Below, piece after piece: positions 1-5,759 of a stretch of DNA of 12,672 nt (positions are counted from its first letter, which is position 1; each line of letters starts with the position of its first letter). The stretch comes from Cypionkella sp. (GTDB lineage: Bacteria > Pseudomonadota > Alphaproteobacteria > Rhodobacterales > Rhodobacteraceae): the NCBI GenBank assembly GCA_018063485.1, contig JAGPBG010000021.1, positions 1 through 12,672 on the forward strand, written 5' to 3'. The position numbers and the translations under genes were made by a program. The notes under the pieces are model-generated. The model ran no database searches and was not told the DNA's origin. It saw nothing but the letters and a program-made list of their open reading frames with translations.

Positions 1-267
1 ACGAATCGTCCAATCAGTCTTGGCAAAAGCGCCGCTCTCATTGGGGTCATATCGCAGGCGGTGCTTGCTTTGGAGCCGATCAACACTGAGAGGCGTGAAG
101 CAGATCGACCCTTCCCGTAACCTCGAGGAACTCACAATTTCGAAACTGGTGCCCTGCATCACATGCCCCCGTGCCCAATTCGAAAATTGCGTCAATTTGG
201 CTCTGGCTGTCAGCAAGACACAACTCGCGCAAGAGATAAGAGCGAAACGAGGCACCGCGCCCGTCAT
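1..267 (-). CDS. possible partial gene of unknown function, runs off the left edge
   Basis: The minus-strand frame is open from an ATG at 267 to position 1, giving 89 codons and no stop inside the window. I do not recognise the family. Residues 8-23 (FALISCASCVLLTARA) are hydrophobic and could be an N-terminal signal or membrane segment. The rest is hydrophilic and looks like natural protein, for example residues 73-85 (YDPNESGAFAKTD). No good Shine-Dalgarno precedes 267. An in-frame ATG at 159 (residue 37) has a G-run six bases upstream and may be the true start. Third-position GC seems lower than in the neighbouring genes. Two other frames are also open over much of this stretch (plus 2-271, minus 80-289), so the frame choice rests on protein-like composition and on continuing past the edge. 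It follows rimI in the same direction after a 56-bp gap. Confidence 0.4.
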   Translation of the reverse strand, partial: MTGAVPRFALISCASCVLLTARAKLTQFSNWARGHVMQGTSFEIVSSSRLREGSICFTPLSVDRLQSKHRLRYDPNESGAFAKTDWTIR

Positions 268-283
268 CTAGGTCTTGGTCCCG

Positions 284-320
284 CAGCACTGAACCGAAGG
301 GTCTAAATGGGGCTGTGCTG
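284..320 (-). terminator. inverted repeat after rimI, weak terminator candidate
   Basis: CAGCAC (284-289) and GTGCTG (315-320) form a 6-bp stem with a 25-nt loop. The loop can hold a small nested ACC/GGT stem. It starts three bases after the rimI stop on the transcribed strand. There is no T-run on the downstream side, so intrinsic termination is only a possibility. Confidence 0.22.
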
Positions 321-323
321 GTA

Positions 324-734
324 TCATAACGTTCGGGTCATGATCAGCGCATCGCGTCGGCTGCCATCGGAAGAGTGGTAATATCCCCGCCGCACCCCCG
401 TCACGGCAAAACCTGCCGCAAGATACAGCGACTTTGCTGCTTCATTGTCCGCAACCACCTCCAAGAAGGCCTGCTCACCGCCGCGCTTGCGGGCCTGTTC
501 CACGAACCGTTGCACCAATGCTGTTCCAATCCCATGCCGGCGCAACAGCGGGTCCACCGCCAAAGTCAGCAACTCGGCTTCTCCGGCCACCACCCGGCCC
601 ATGGCAAAACCCTGTGCATCGCCAACCACGAAACACAAGGGACTGGCCCGTAAATCGGAAAACTCTGCCGCCGACCATGGGCGCGGCACGGTGAAACAGG
701 CCCGGTGCAGGGCCTCCATCTGTGCGCCGGTCAT
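324..734 (-). CDS. rimI: ribosomal protein alanine N-acetyltransferase RimI (GNAT family)
   Basis: This 136-residue single-domain GNAT acetyltransferase is the expected size for RimI, which acetylates the N-terminal alanine of ribosomal protein S18 using acetyl-CoA in the cytoplasm. The acetyl-CoA pyrophosphate loop is visible at about residues 65-74 (RRHGIGTALV). It is followed by the typical LEVVADNEAAKSLY segment (91-104) and the AAGF and YY elements at 106-119. The ATG overlaps the tsaB stop as ATGA (731-734), indicating translational coupling. The nfuA-tsaB-rimI order supports RimI over an unrelated GNAT protein, because tsaB and rimI are commonly neighbours. Substrate identity is inferred from family and context. 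Confidence 0.88.
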   Translation of the reverse strand: MTGAQMEALHRACFTVPRPWSAAEFSDLRASPLCFVVGDAQGFAMGRVVAGEAELLTLAVDPLLRRHGIGTALVQRFVEQARKRGGEQAFLEVVADNEAAKSLYLAAGFAVTGVRRGYYHSSDGSRRDALIMTRTL

Positions 735-1357
735 AGCCCCGCCGGTTCAGGCAAAATAACCGGCGGCGGATCGCTGGGTGGGCTGGCATCGGCCCCGCGC
801 AGATAGAACGGGGCAGGGCGGGGCTGGGGGCTTTGTGCCCGTGTTGCCGCAATCCGCACCATCGCTTCGGCCAGAGGCATCGCGGCGGGCAGGCCATCGC
901 AGCCTGAACCTGTGATCGCTCCGGCAATAGCACCAGCTTCGGCTCGGCTGAGCACCCGCGCAGAACCTGCGCCGGTCTCGGAGAATTCCTGTACATAGAC
1001 CTCGCCGCGCCGAGCATCCTCGATCACCGTCATCGGACGCGGCAAGCCATAGGCTACTGCCTCCAGCTTTGTGATCCCGATTGCAGGAATTCCCAAGCCA
1101 AGCGCCAACCCGCGCGCCGCTGCTACGGCAATGCGCACCCCGGTAAAATTGCCTGGCCCGATGCCTACGGCAATCGCTGTCAGATCAGCCCAGGTGATGC
1201 CTTCGCGGGCAAGCAGTTCTTGCAAAAACGGCATCAGCCGCTCGGCCTGGCCCTTCTCCATATCCTCATGGGCCAGCGTAATCCTGTCGCCCAACAGCAA
1301 AGCGGCGGCGCAATGCGCCGCCGATGTGTCAAAGGCCAGAATCGCTTCAGGCGGCAA
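731..1357 (-). CDS. tsaB: tRNA threonylcarbamoyladenosine biosynthesis protein TsaB
   Basis: TsaB (YeaZ) is the ASKHA-fold partner that holds TsaD for transfer of the threonylcarbamoyl group to A37 of ANN-decoding tRNAs (t6A). The N-terminus AILAFDTSAAHCAAALL (residues 5-21) is the phosphate-1 type strand. GIGPGNFTGVR (65-75) is the family signature. TsaB lacks the TsaD metal-binding histidines, and none are seen here. Length is 208 residues if translation starts at the TTG at 1357, which has GAGG at 1367-1370 nine bases upstream. A TTG at 1372 is an alternative; no ATG is available. Either start overlaps the nfuA 3' end (11 or 26 bp), so coupling within the operon is likely. The C-terminal tail is proline-rich (PPSDPPPVILPEP) and probably disordered. 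Confidence 0.9.
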   Translation of the reverse strand: MPPEAILAFDTSAAHCAAALLLGDRITLAHEDMEKGQAERLMPFLQELLAREGITWADLTAIAVGIGPGNFTGVRIAVAAARGLALGLGIPAIGITKLEAVAYGLPRPMTVIEDARRGEVYVQEFSETGAGSARVLSRAEAGAIAGAITGSGCDGLPAAMPLAEAMVRIAATRAQSPQPRPAPFYLRGADASPPSDPPPVILPEPAGL

Positions 1358-1907
1358 CCGGACGCACCTCAAGCACTTCGGGGATATAGTGGCGCAACAG
1401 ATTCTCGATTCCCATTTTCAGGGTCAGCGTCGAAGACGGGCATCCCGCGCAAGCGCCCTTCATACGCAGATAGACAACCCCACGGTCAAAGCCGTGAAAG
1501 GTGATGTCACCACCGTCTTGCGCCACGGCAGGCCGCACGCGCGTATCCAGCAACTCTTTGATCTGCTTGACGATGTCGCTATCCGGCCCCTCATGCGCCG
1601 CATGGCCGTTTGAGGCCGCTTCGCCGTGGATGACCGGGGCACCAGATTGGAAATGCTCCATGATCGCGCCAAGGATCGCGGGCTTGATATGCTGCCACTC
1701 CGCCGCTTCTGCCTTGGTCACGGTCACGAAATCCGAGCCGAAAAACACACCAGTCACTTGGCCGGTGGCAAAAATGCGGTTGGCCAGCGGCGATTTTGCC
1801 GCCGCTTCGACACTGGGAAAATCGGCTGTACCCAATTCCAGTACGGTCTGACCGGGCAGGAATTTCAGCGTTGCAGGGTTGGGCGTCGATTCGGTCTGGA
1901 TGAACAT
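1347..1907 (-). CDS. nfuA: NfuA-type iron-sulfur cluster carrier (NifU family)
   Basis: This 186-residue Fe-S carrier delivers [4Fe-4S] clusters to apoproteins in the cytoplasm. Residues 1 to about 88 match the Nfu N-terminal domain (MFIQTESTPNPATLKFLPG at the start). Residues about 109-176 are the NifU C-terminal scaffold domain with RPAVAQDGGDI (125-135) and the cluster-binding CAGC motif, C153 and C156. An acidic, His-containing linker joins the two domains. The open frame extends upstream, but the ATG at 1907 is chosen because GGAGA lies 6-10 bases upstream and the protein then begins exactly where the family does. This is the first gene of the nfuA-tsaB-rimI operon. A palindromic operator and promoter lie directly upstream (separate entries), suggesting iron/Fe-S-responsive control. 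Confidence 0.95.
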   Translation of the reverse strand: MFIQTESTPNPATLKFLPGQTVLELGTADFPSVEAAAKSPLANRIFATGQVTGVFFGSDFVTVTKAEAAEWQHIKPAILGAIMEHFQSGAPVIHGEAASNGHAAHEGPDSDIVKQIKELLDTRVRPAVAQDGGDITFHGFDRGVVYLRMKGACAGCPSSTLTLKMGIENLLRHYIPEVLEVRPVAA

Positions 1908-1915
1908 TGGCTTTC

Positions 1916-1934
1916 TCCGACTATTCCAGTCGGA
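1916..1934 (-). promoter_or_regulatory. 19-bp palindrome, candidate IscR-type operator of nfuA
   Basis: On the minus strand this reads TCCGACTGGAATAGTCGGA, a perfect 7-bp inverted repeat around a 5-bp centre. The YYGACT-N5-AGTCRR pattern resembles the core of the E. coli IscR type 1 site as I remember it; the flanking ATA/TAT positions match only in part. It overlaps the proposed -10 element and probable start site of nfuA, where a repressor would block transcription. As RNA it would form a hairpin whose 3' arm contains the GGA of the nfuA Shine-Dalgarno. The palindrome is seen directly; the IscR assignment is inference. Confidence 0.55.
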
Positions 1935-1961
1935 TATGCGCCCGACGGGGGGATAAGTCAA
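1933..1961 (-). promoter_or_regulatory. putative sigma-70-type promoter of the nfuA-tsaB-rimI operon
   Basis: On the minus strand, TTGACT (1956-1961, five of six consensus bases) and CATATC (1933-1938, weaker) are separated by 17 bp. Transcription would begin near 1926, giving a leader of about 18 bases before the nfuA ATG. The -10 element shares bases with the palindrome at 1916-1934. Confidence 0.45.
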
Positions 1962-1974
1962 GTTTGGAACGATT

Positions 1975-2011
1975 CCAGATTGGTCAAAATCGTCGCAGTA
2001 ACCGAATCTGG
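1975..2011 (-). terminator. imperfect inverted repeat after the 54-residue gene
   Basis: CCAGATTGGT (1975-1984) pairs with ACC-G-AATCTGG (2001-2011) with a single-base bulge, forming a 7+3-bp stem and a 16-nt loop. It begins three bases after the stop of the small gene on the transcribed strand, as a terminator would. There is no T-run, so this may be a Rho-assisted or processing stem rather than an intrinsic terminator. Confidence 0.3.
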
Positions 2012-2013
2012 CC

Positions 2014-2178
2014 TCAGGCCGCGTCGTAATAGGCATACATCAGATCAAGCGCGCTCAATTCCGGGGAGAGTTTGACTGGCTGGGGCGTTGGTTCTGCCGA
2101 GTAATAGGCTTCGAACTCATCCTTGCTGCTGACGGCTATGGCTTTGAGGGCGGATTTCCGGGGGGCAATATAGCACAT
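2014..2178 (-). CDS. small protein of unknown function (54 residues)
   Basis: I do not recognise this family. The frame extends upstream to 2253, but the ATG at 2178 has a strong AGGAG eight bases upstream and is the likely start. The product begins MCYIAPRKSALKAIAVSSKD and ends LSALDLMYAYYDAA. It has a basic N-terminal third, an acidic/proline-rich middle (AEPTPQPVKL) and a C-terminal helix rich in aromatics (MYAYY). It has no membrane segment, no signal peptide and one cysteine. It stands alone, 106 bp upstream of nfuA and 183 bp downstream of the universal stress gene, both in the same direction, with its own candidate promoter and downstream stem. A small cytoplasmic regulator or adaptor is possible, but nothing in the sequence fixes a role. 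Confidence 0.7.
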   Translation of the reverse strand: MCYIAPRKSALKAIAVSSKDEFEAYYSAEPTPQPVKLSPELSALDLMYAYYDAA

Positions 2179-2311
2179 GATAAACTCCTGTCTGTCCTCC
2201 CCTGTGATCAGATTAGGACAATTGCCGCAGATGCGAAAGGAGCAATGCTGCATGTGCGAAATGCGCTGAAGTCATGGCTAAATGGCAGACTTGGCGTAAA
2301 TGTGCATCGGT

Positions 2312-2341
2312 AAGATATTGATATAAACATATAGATTTCAA
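2312..2341 (-). promoter_or_regulatory. putative promoter of the 54-residue gene
   Basis: On the minus strand, TTGAAA (2336-2341, five of six) and TATCTT (2312-2317, four of six) are 18 bp apart in a distinctly AT-rich patch (2305-2341). Transcription would begin near 2305 and leave an untranslated leader of about 125 bases. The patch lies just after the upstream universal stress gene. A weak CACGC/GCGTG stem (2343-2361) between that stop and the promoter could help end the upstream transcript. Confidence 0.35.
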
Positions 2342-2361
2342 GCACGCCAAGCCTGAGCGTG

Positions 2362-2817
2362 TCAGGTAATGCTCTCCAGCCGCTCCTTGGACATATCCCC
2401 CGGAACAATCGTGATCGGGATCGGAAGGCTGCCTGACGAACGCGTCATCGCCGTGACCAATGGTCCTGGCCCGGATTTCTCGGTCCCGGCACCCAGAACC
2501 AGAACCCCGATTTGAGGATCATCACGAACCTGGGCCAAAATCTCGGCCACCGGATCGCCTTCGCGGATCACCAATTCCGGGTTGACCCCGTTTTTATCCC
2601 GCATCCATTTTGCAAAAACCTCGAAATGCGCTTCAATCCGCTCGCGCGCCTCGGCCCGCATCAGGTCGGCCACGCCCAGCCAATGTTGATACTCCTCGGG
2701 TGGAATGATCGACACCACCTGAACCCCACCCCCGGTATGCGACGCCCGCAACGCTGCAAACCGCATCGCGTTCAAACACTCCCGGCTGTCATCCAGCACG
2801 ACCAGAAACTTCCGCAT
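2362..2817 (-). CDS. universal stress protein (UspA family)
   Basis: A single Usp domain of 151 residues, the usual length. The first strand MRKFLVVLDDS (1-11), the middle strand VQVVSIIPP (32-40), the ELVIREGDPVAEIL segment (81-94) and the last strands VLVLGAG and ITIVPG (105-111, 135-140) follow the Usp alpha/beta order. The ATP-binding pattern of the nucleotide-binding subgroup (G-x2-G-x9-G-S/T) is not intact: GAGTEKSGPGPLV replaces it. This member is therefore probably of the non-ATP-binding type. The ATG at 2817 is chosen over the upstream TTG because a GGGGGAG element precedes it and the family starts there. It is downstream of the 357-residue membrane protein (57-bp gap) and trpS in the same direction. 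The specific stress is unknown. Confidence 0.88.
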   Translation of the reverse strand: MRKFLVVLDDSRECLNAMRFAALRASHTGGGVQVVSIIPPEEYQHWLGVADLMRAEARERIEAHFEVFAKWMRDKNGVNPELVIREGDPVAEILAQVRDDPQIGVLVLGAGTEKSGPGPLVTAMTRSSGSLPIPITIVPGDMSKERLESIT

Positions 2818-2874
2818 CAAGGCTCCCCCATGGCCGCGCAATCATGACCGCCGTGTCGCTCAAACGCAAGGCCT

Positions 2875-3948
2875 TCAACCCGCACGCGCCATCCGTCGCA
2901 GCGCCGCAAACGCCACGCTCTGCAATCCGTGTCCGATCAAACCCGCCAGCGAAACCATCAGCGCGATCCATCCCGTTGCCAGCCCCCAGGCCGCTTTGCT
3001 CATCCGATAGCTGGCGCGAAACAGCCGTGCCTTGCCCAGAATCTCTGCCCGGCCCACCAGTTTCGGCCCCAGCGCCTCGGCAGCAACTGCCAATCTGCGG
3101 GCATCCGCCGCATCATCCACCATCGGCAGCAAATGCAGTGCCGTCGTCGCATCCGTGGCCATCCGCAGCCGGTCCAGATCCAGCAAGGTCGCCGTGAGTG
3201 GCGCGAACTCTTCACTTCGCACCACCGCGCGAAGCTCGTCCATCGAGCGCACGGAAGGAAGCCCCGCCCAATCAATCCCGCGCCGAGCCGCCGTCATTGC
3301 CATTTCAACCAGCCGAGGCGAAAGCCGCCCCATCTTGCGCGCCAGCTTCGCAAGCCCAGCCCCTGCCTTGAGCACACCAGACGATCCGCCAGAAACCACC
3401 ACGGCCAGCGTTGCCCCCAGCCCAACCGTCGAGAGCGCAAGGTCAATCTGATCCACCTCACCCCCGCTGGCATAGGCCACCCCCGCCCGCGCAGTTCCCG
3501 CAATATCTCCGATTGGGGTCAGCGCCACAGGGGCCTGACACACCATAACCTGTTCAAGCGAACACAGCGCCGGATCATAGGCGCATTGCGCACAAGAGGT
3601 GATTTGCGAATAATAGCCGTGATCATCCTCGCGCGCGATCTCGATTGCAGCGCTGAGCGAAGGCGGCAACCCGATCTTGCGCTCGGCCGCAAGATCGATC
3701 AACGCGTCCAATGCCAGCCAATTGCGCGGATCTTCTGCAAGACGATTGGCGACATGAGCCTGCAACAGCTCTGGCGTTGCTGCCGCCGCCAGCATTGCCT
3801 CGCTGGCGGCAACAAACTCGTCAATGGTCGCATCCCGCAGCGCGGCCAACTCGGGCTGGCTGGCGATACGCGCCACATTCAACCCGGTGACTGCCAGCGA
3901 TGCGGCAAAAGCCGCAAACAGCAAAAGCCGGGCAAAACGCCGGAGCAT
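2875..3948 (-). CDS. conserved-looking membrane protein of unknown function with a four-cysteine cluster
   Basis: I do not recognise a named family. The 357-residue protein starts with a basic MLRRFAR and a hydrophobic stretch (8-25), which is a signal anchor or signal peptide. An alpha-helical, alanine-rich region follows (32-105). Four cysteines then sit close together, C119, C122, C129 and C137 (CxxC-x6-C-x7-C). Next is a glycine-rich hydrophobic segment (170-200, with LALSTVGLGATLAVVV) followed by a basic KLARKMGRLS. Another helical region leads to a C-terminal membrane helix (about 321-342) and a basic tail. The ATG overlaps the trpS stop as TGATG, so translation is probably coupled to trpS. 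If the first segment is a membrane anchor, the cysteine region is probably periplasmic and could form disulfides or bind metal. A 352-codon frame on the other strand is rich in His, Gln and Arg and is an artefact. Confidence 0.85.
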   Translation of the reverse strand: MLRRFARLLLFAAFAASLAVTGLNVARIASQPELAALRDATIDEFVAASEAMLAAAATPELLQAHVANRLAEDPRNWLALDALIDLAAERKIGLPPSLSAAIEIAREDDHGYYSQITSCAQCAYDPALCSLEQVMVCQAPVALTPIGDIAGTARAGVAYASGGEVDQIDLALSTVGLGATLAVVVSGGSSGVLKAGAGLAKLARKMGRLSPRLVEMAMTAARRGIDWAGLPSVRSMDELRAVVRSEEFAPLTATLLDLDRLRMATDATTALHLLPMVDDAADARRLAVAAEALGPKLVGRAEILGKARLFRASYRMSKAAWGLATGWIALMVSLAGLIGHGLQSVAFAALRRMARAG

Positions 3949-4991
3949 CAGACCGGGCGCGAGCGGATCATGCCGACGATATCATAAACCTTGTCGAGAA
4001 TCGGGCGGGCAATTTTGTCGGCTCGCGCGGCACCGTCACCCAGAATCCGGTCGATCTCGGTTGGGTCTGTCATCAGTCGCGTCATCTCGGTCGTGATCGG
4101 TGAAAGCGTCGCCACCGCCAGATCGGCCAGGGCCGGTTTGAAGGTGCCAAACTGCGCACCGGCAAAATCCTTGATCACCTGTTCGGGCGAGTGTCCGGCC
4201 AAGGCCGCATAGATATTCACCAGATTGCGCGCCTCGGGCCGGTCTTTCAGGCCTTCAAGGCTGTCTGGCAACGGCTCGGTGTCGGTCTTGGCCTTACGGA
4301 TCTTGGCGGCGATTGTGTCGGCATCATCGGTCAGATTGATGCGTGATTGATCCGACGGATCGGATTTCGACATCTTTTTGGTGCCATCGCGCAGGCTCAT
4401 CACCCGGGTGGCGGCACCTTCGATGACGGGCTCGACAATCGGGAAGAACTCCACCTTGAAGTCATGGTTGAACTTCATCGCGATGTCGCGGGTCAGCTCA
4501 AGATGCTGTTTCTGGTCTTCGCCAACGGGCACATGGGTGGCGTGATAGGCCATGATATCGGCGGCCATCAGTGCAGGATAGGCGTAAAGCCCTAGGCTCG
4601 CAGCCTCGGCATTCTTGCCCGCCTTGTCCTTGAACTGGGTCATCCGGTTCATCCAGCCCAACCTGGCGACACAGTTGAAAATCCAAGCCAGTTCGGCATG
4701 GGCTGTCACCTGGCTTTGGTTGAACAGGATCGAGCGTTTCGGATCAATCCCCGCCGCAATGAACGCCGCCGCCCCCTCACGCGTTTGCTGGCGCAGCTTT
4801 TCGGGGTCTTGCCAGACGGTGATCGCGTGCATGTCGACCATGCAAAAAATCGTCTCAATCCCCTCATCCTGCTTTTCGACAAAGCGTTTGAGTGCGCCAA
4901 GGTAATTGCCAAGGGTCAGACCGCCCGAGGGCTGAATCCCCGAGAAAATGCGGGTTGGGAAGGTCTGAGGCGTTTGGACCGGCTCGGACAT
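3948..4991 (-). CDS. trpS: tryptophanyl-tRNA synthetase
   Basis: Class I aminoacyl-tRNA synthetase that charges tRNA-Trp with tryptophan using ATP, acting as a cytoplasmic dimer. The start [20 protein letters not shown] (14-33) carries the HIGH-type motif as TLGN (26-29). The KMSKS loop is intact at 206-210 (KKMSKSD). The [16 protein letters not shown] segment (156-171) is characteristic of TrpRS. Length is 347 residues, normal for bacteria. The ATG at 4991 is preferred over one four codons upstream, because GGAG in the upstream codons sits at proper spacing only for 4991. It heads the trpS - membrane protein - universal stress set and diverges from the rhomboid-fold gene. Confidence 0.96.
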   Translation of the reverse strand: MSEPVQTPQTFPTRIFSGIQPSGGLTLGNYLGALKRFVEKQDEGIETIFCMVDMHAITVWQDPEKLRQQTREGAAAFIAAGIDPKRSILFNQSQVTAHAELAWIFNCVARLGWMNRMTQFKDKAGKNAEAASLGLYAYPALMAADIMAYHATHVPVGEDQKQHLELTRDIAMKFNHDFKVEFFPIVEPVIEGAATRVMSLRDGTKKMSKSDPSDQSRINLTDDADTIAAKIRKAKTDTEPLPDSLEGLKDRPEARNLVNIYAALAGHSPEQVIKDFAGAQFGTFKPALADLAVATLSPITTEMTRLMTDPTEIDRILGDGAARADKIARPILDKVYDIVGMIRSRPV

Positions 4992-5025
4992 GGGTAACTC
5001 CATCTGGAAAAAGCTGCGCTTGTGG

Positions 5026-5052
5026 CTTATCGCTGGCGGGCAGGGGCGTCAA
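5026..5052 (-). promoter_or_regulatory. weak candidate promoter for trpS in the divergent gap
   Basis: On the minus strand, TTGACG (5047-5052) and GATAAG (5026-5031) match the -35 and -10 consensus at five and four positions, but their spacing is only 15 bp. The -35 overlaps a small perfect hairpin, GCGTC-AATC-GACGC (5046-5059). This 81-bp gap must also carry the promoter of the divergent plus-strand gene, for which I see no clear candidate. Confidence 0.25.
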
Positions 5053-5072
5053 TCGACGCACAGGAGATTGCG

Positions 5073-5759
5073 ATGAACCAGGATCATAATGCGCCACCGT
5101 TGAACCCTTTGCCGCCGATTGTCTGGCTGCTGGCCTTGCCGATGGTGGCGATAGAGCTTGTCGTCAGCCTGGGGGCAAATGGGGTTGTTGGGGGTGCCAA
5201 TGCTGTCGGTTGGCGGCTTGAAATGCTGCAAAAATACGCCTTTGCGCCGGATTATGCGCGACAATTATGGGAAACCAGCCAGTTTCCGCTGGAGGCGCTA
5301 ATGCGCTTTGTCAGCTATCCCTTTGTCCATGGCAGCATGACGCATGCGTTGTTTGCGGTGGTGATCTTGCTGGCTATGGGCAAATTTGTGGGTGAGATCT
5401 TCCGCTGGTGGGCCTTGCTGGTGGTGTTTGTTGGATCGTCGATTGCCGGAGGCGCGGCCTATATGGCGGTGCCAGAGATCCATGCTCCTCTGTTTGGGGC
5501 CTATCCGCCAGTCTATGGGCTGATCGGGGCCTTCACCTTTCTGCTTTGGGTACGGCTTGCCGGAACCGGGGTGAACCAGTTCCGTGCATTCACCATGATC
5601 GGGTTCTTGCTGGCATTTCAGTTGGTTTTCGGCGTGTTATTCGGTGGTGGTTGGGATTGGGTGGCCGATATTGCCGGCTTTGCGGCAGGGTTTTTCCTGT
5701 CTTTCGTGGTCAGTCCCGGCGGGTTTGGGCGGGTGGCTGATCGTCTGCGTCAGCGTTGA
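5073..5759 (+). CDS. rhomboid-fold membrane protein, predicted catalytically dead
   Basis: A 228-residue protein with about six membrane helices (roughly 16-36, 92-105, 113-131, 145-163, 172-192, 196-213), matching the bacterial rhomboid core. Motif alignment to E. coli GlpG is clear. FVHGSMTHALF (84-94) matches the HxxxxHxxxN region of helix 2, GAYPPVYGLIGA (142-153) matches the GLSG serine helix, and WVADIAGFAAGF (196-207) matches the AHxxG helix. The catalytic serine is Tyr144, the catalytic histidine is Asp199 and the oxyanion asparagine is Ala95; the helix-2 histidines 86 and 91 remain. It is therefore unlikely to be a serine protease, and may bind or chaperone membrane proteins instead. 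The ATG at 5073 is chosen for the AGGAG at 5062-5066 with 6-base spacing; an upstream ATG at 5022 lacks a ribosome site. It overlaps murJ tail to tail by 10 bp. Confidence 0.9.
   Translation: MNQDHNAPPLNPLPPIVWLLALPMVAIELVVSLGANGVVGGANAVGWRLEMLQKYAFAPDYARQLWETSQFPLEALMRFVSYPFVHGSMTHALFAVVILLAMGKFVGEIFRWWALLVVFVGSSIAGGAAYMAVPEIHAPLFGAYPPVYGLIGAFTFLLWVRLAGTGVNQFRAFTMIGFLLAFQLVFGVLFGGGWDWVADIAGFAAGFFLSFVVSPGGFGRVADRLRQR

Noticed and set aside
20..271. 83-codon plus-strand frame at the left edge
   Set aside because: No ribosome site and an unlikely Arg/Cys-rich start. The minus-strand frame that continues past the edge has the more protein-like composition, though the choice is not certain.
2243..2311. 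22-codon plus-strand frame starting after AAAGGAGCA
   Set aside because: The Shine-Dalgarno-like sequence is only two bases from the ATG, the peptide is very short, and it overlaps the leader of the opposite-strand small gene.
2345..2366. Inverted repeats around the universal stress gene stop, considered as a strong terminator
   Set aside because: Stems are only 5 bp (CACGC/GCGTG and CCTGA/TCAGG), mutually exclusive, and lack a T-run on the transcribed strand.
2929..3987. 352-codon plus-strand frame opposite the 357-residue membrane protein
   Set aside because: The product is dominated by Gln, His, Arg and Pro with no hydrophobic core. The minus-strand frame has membrane segments, a coupled start with trpS and natural composition.
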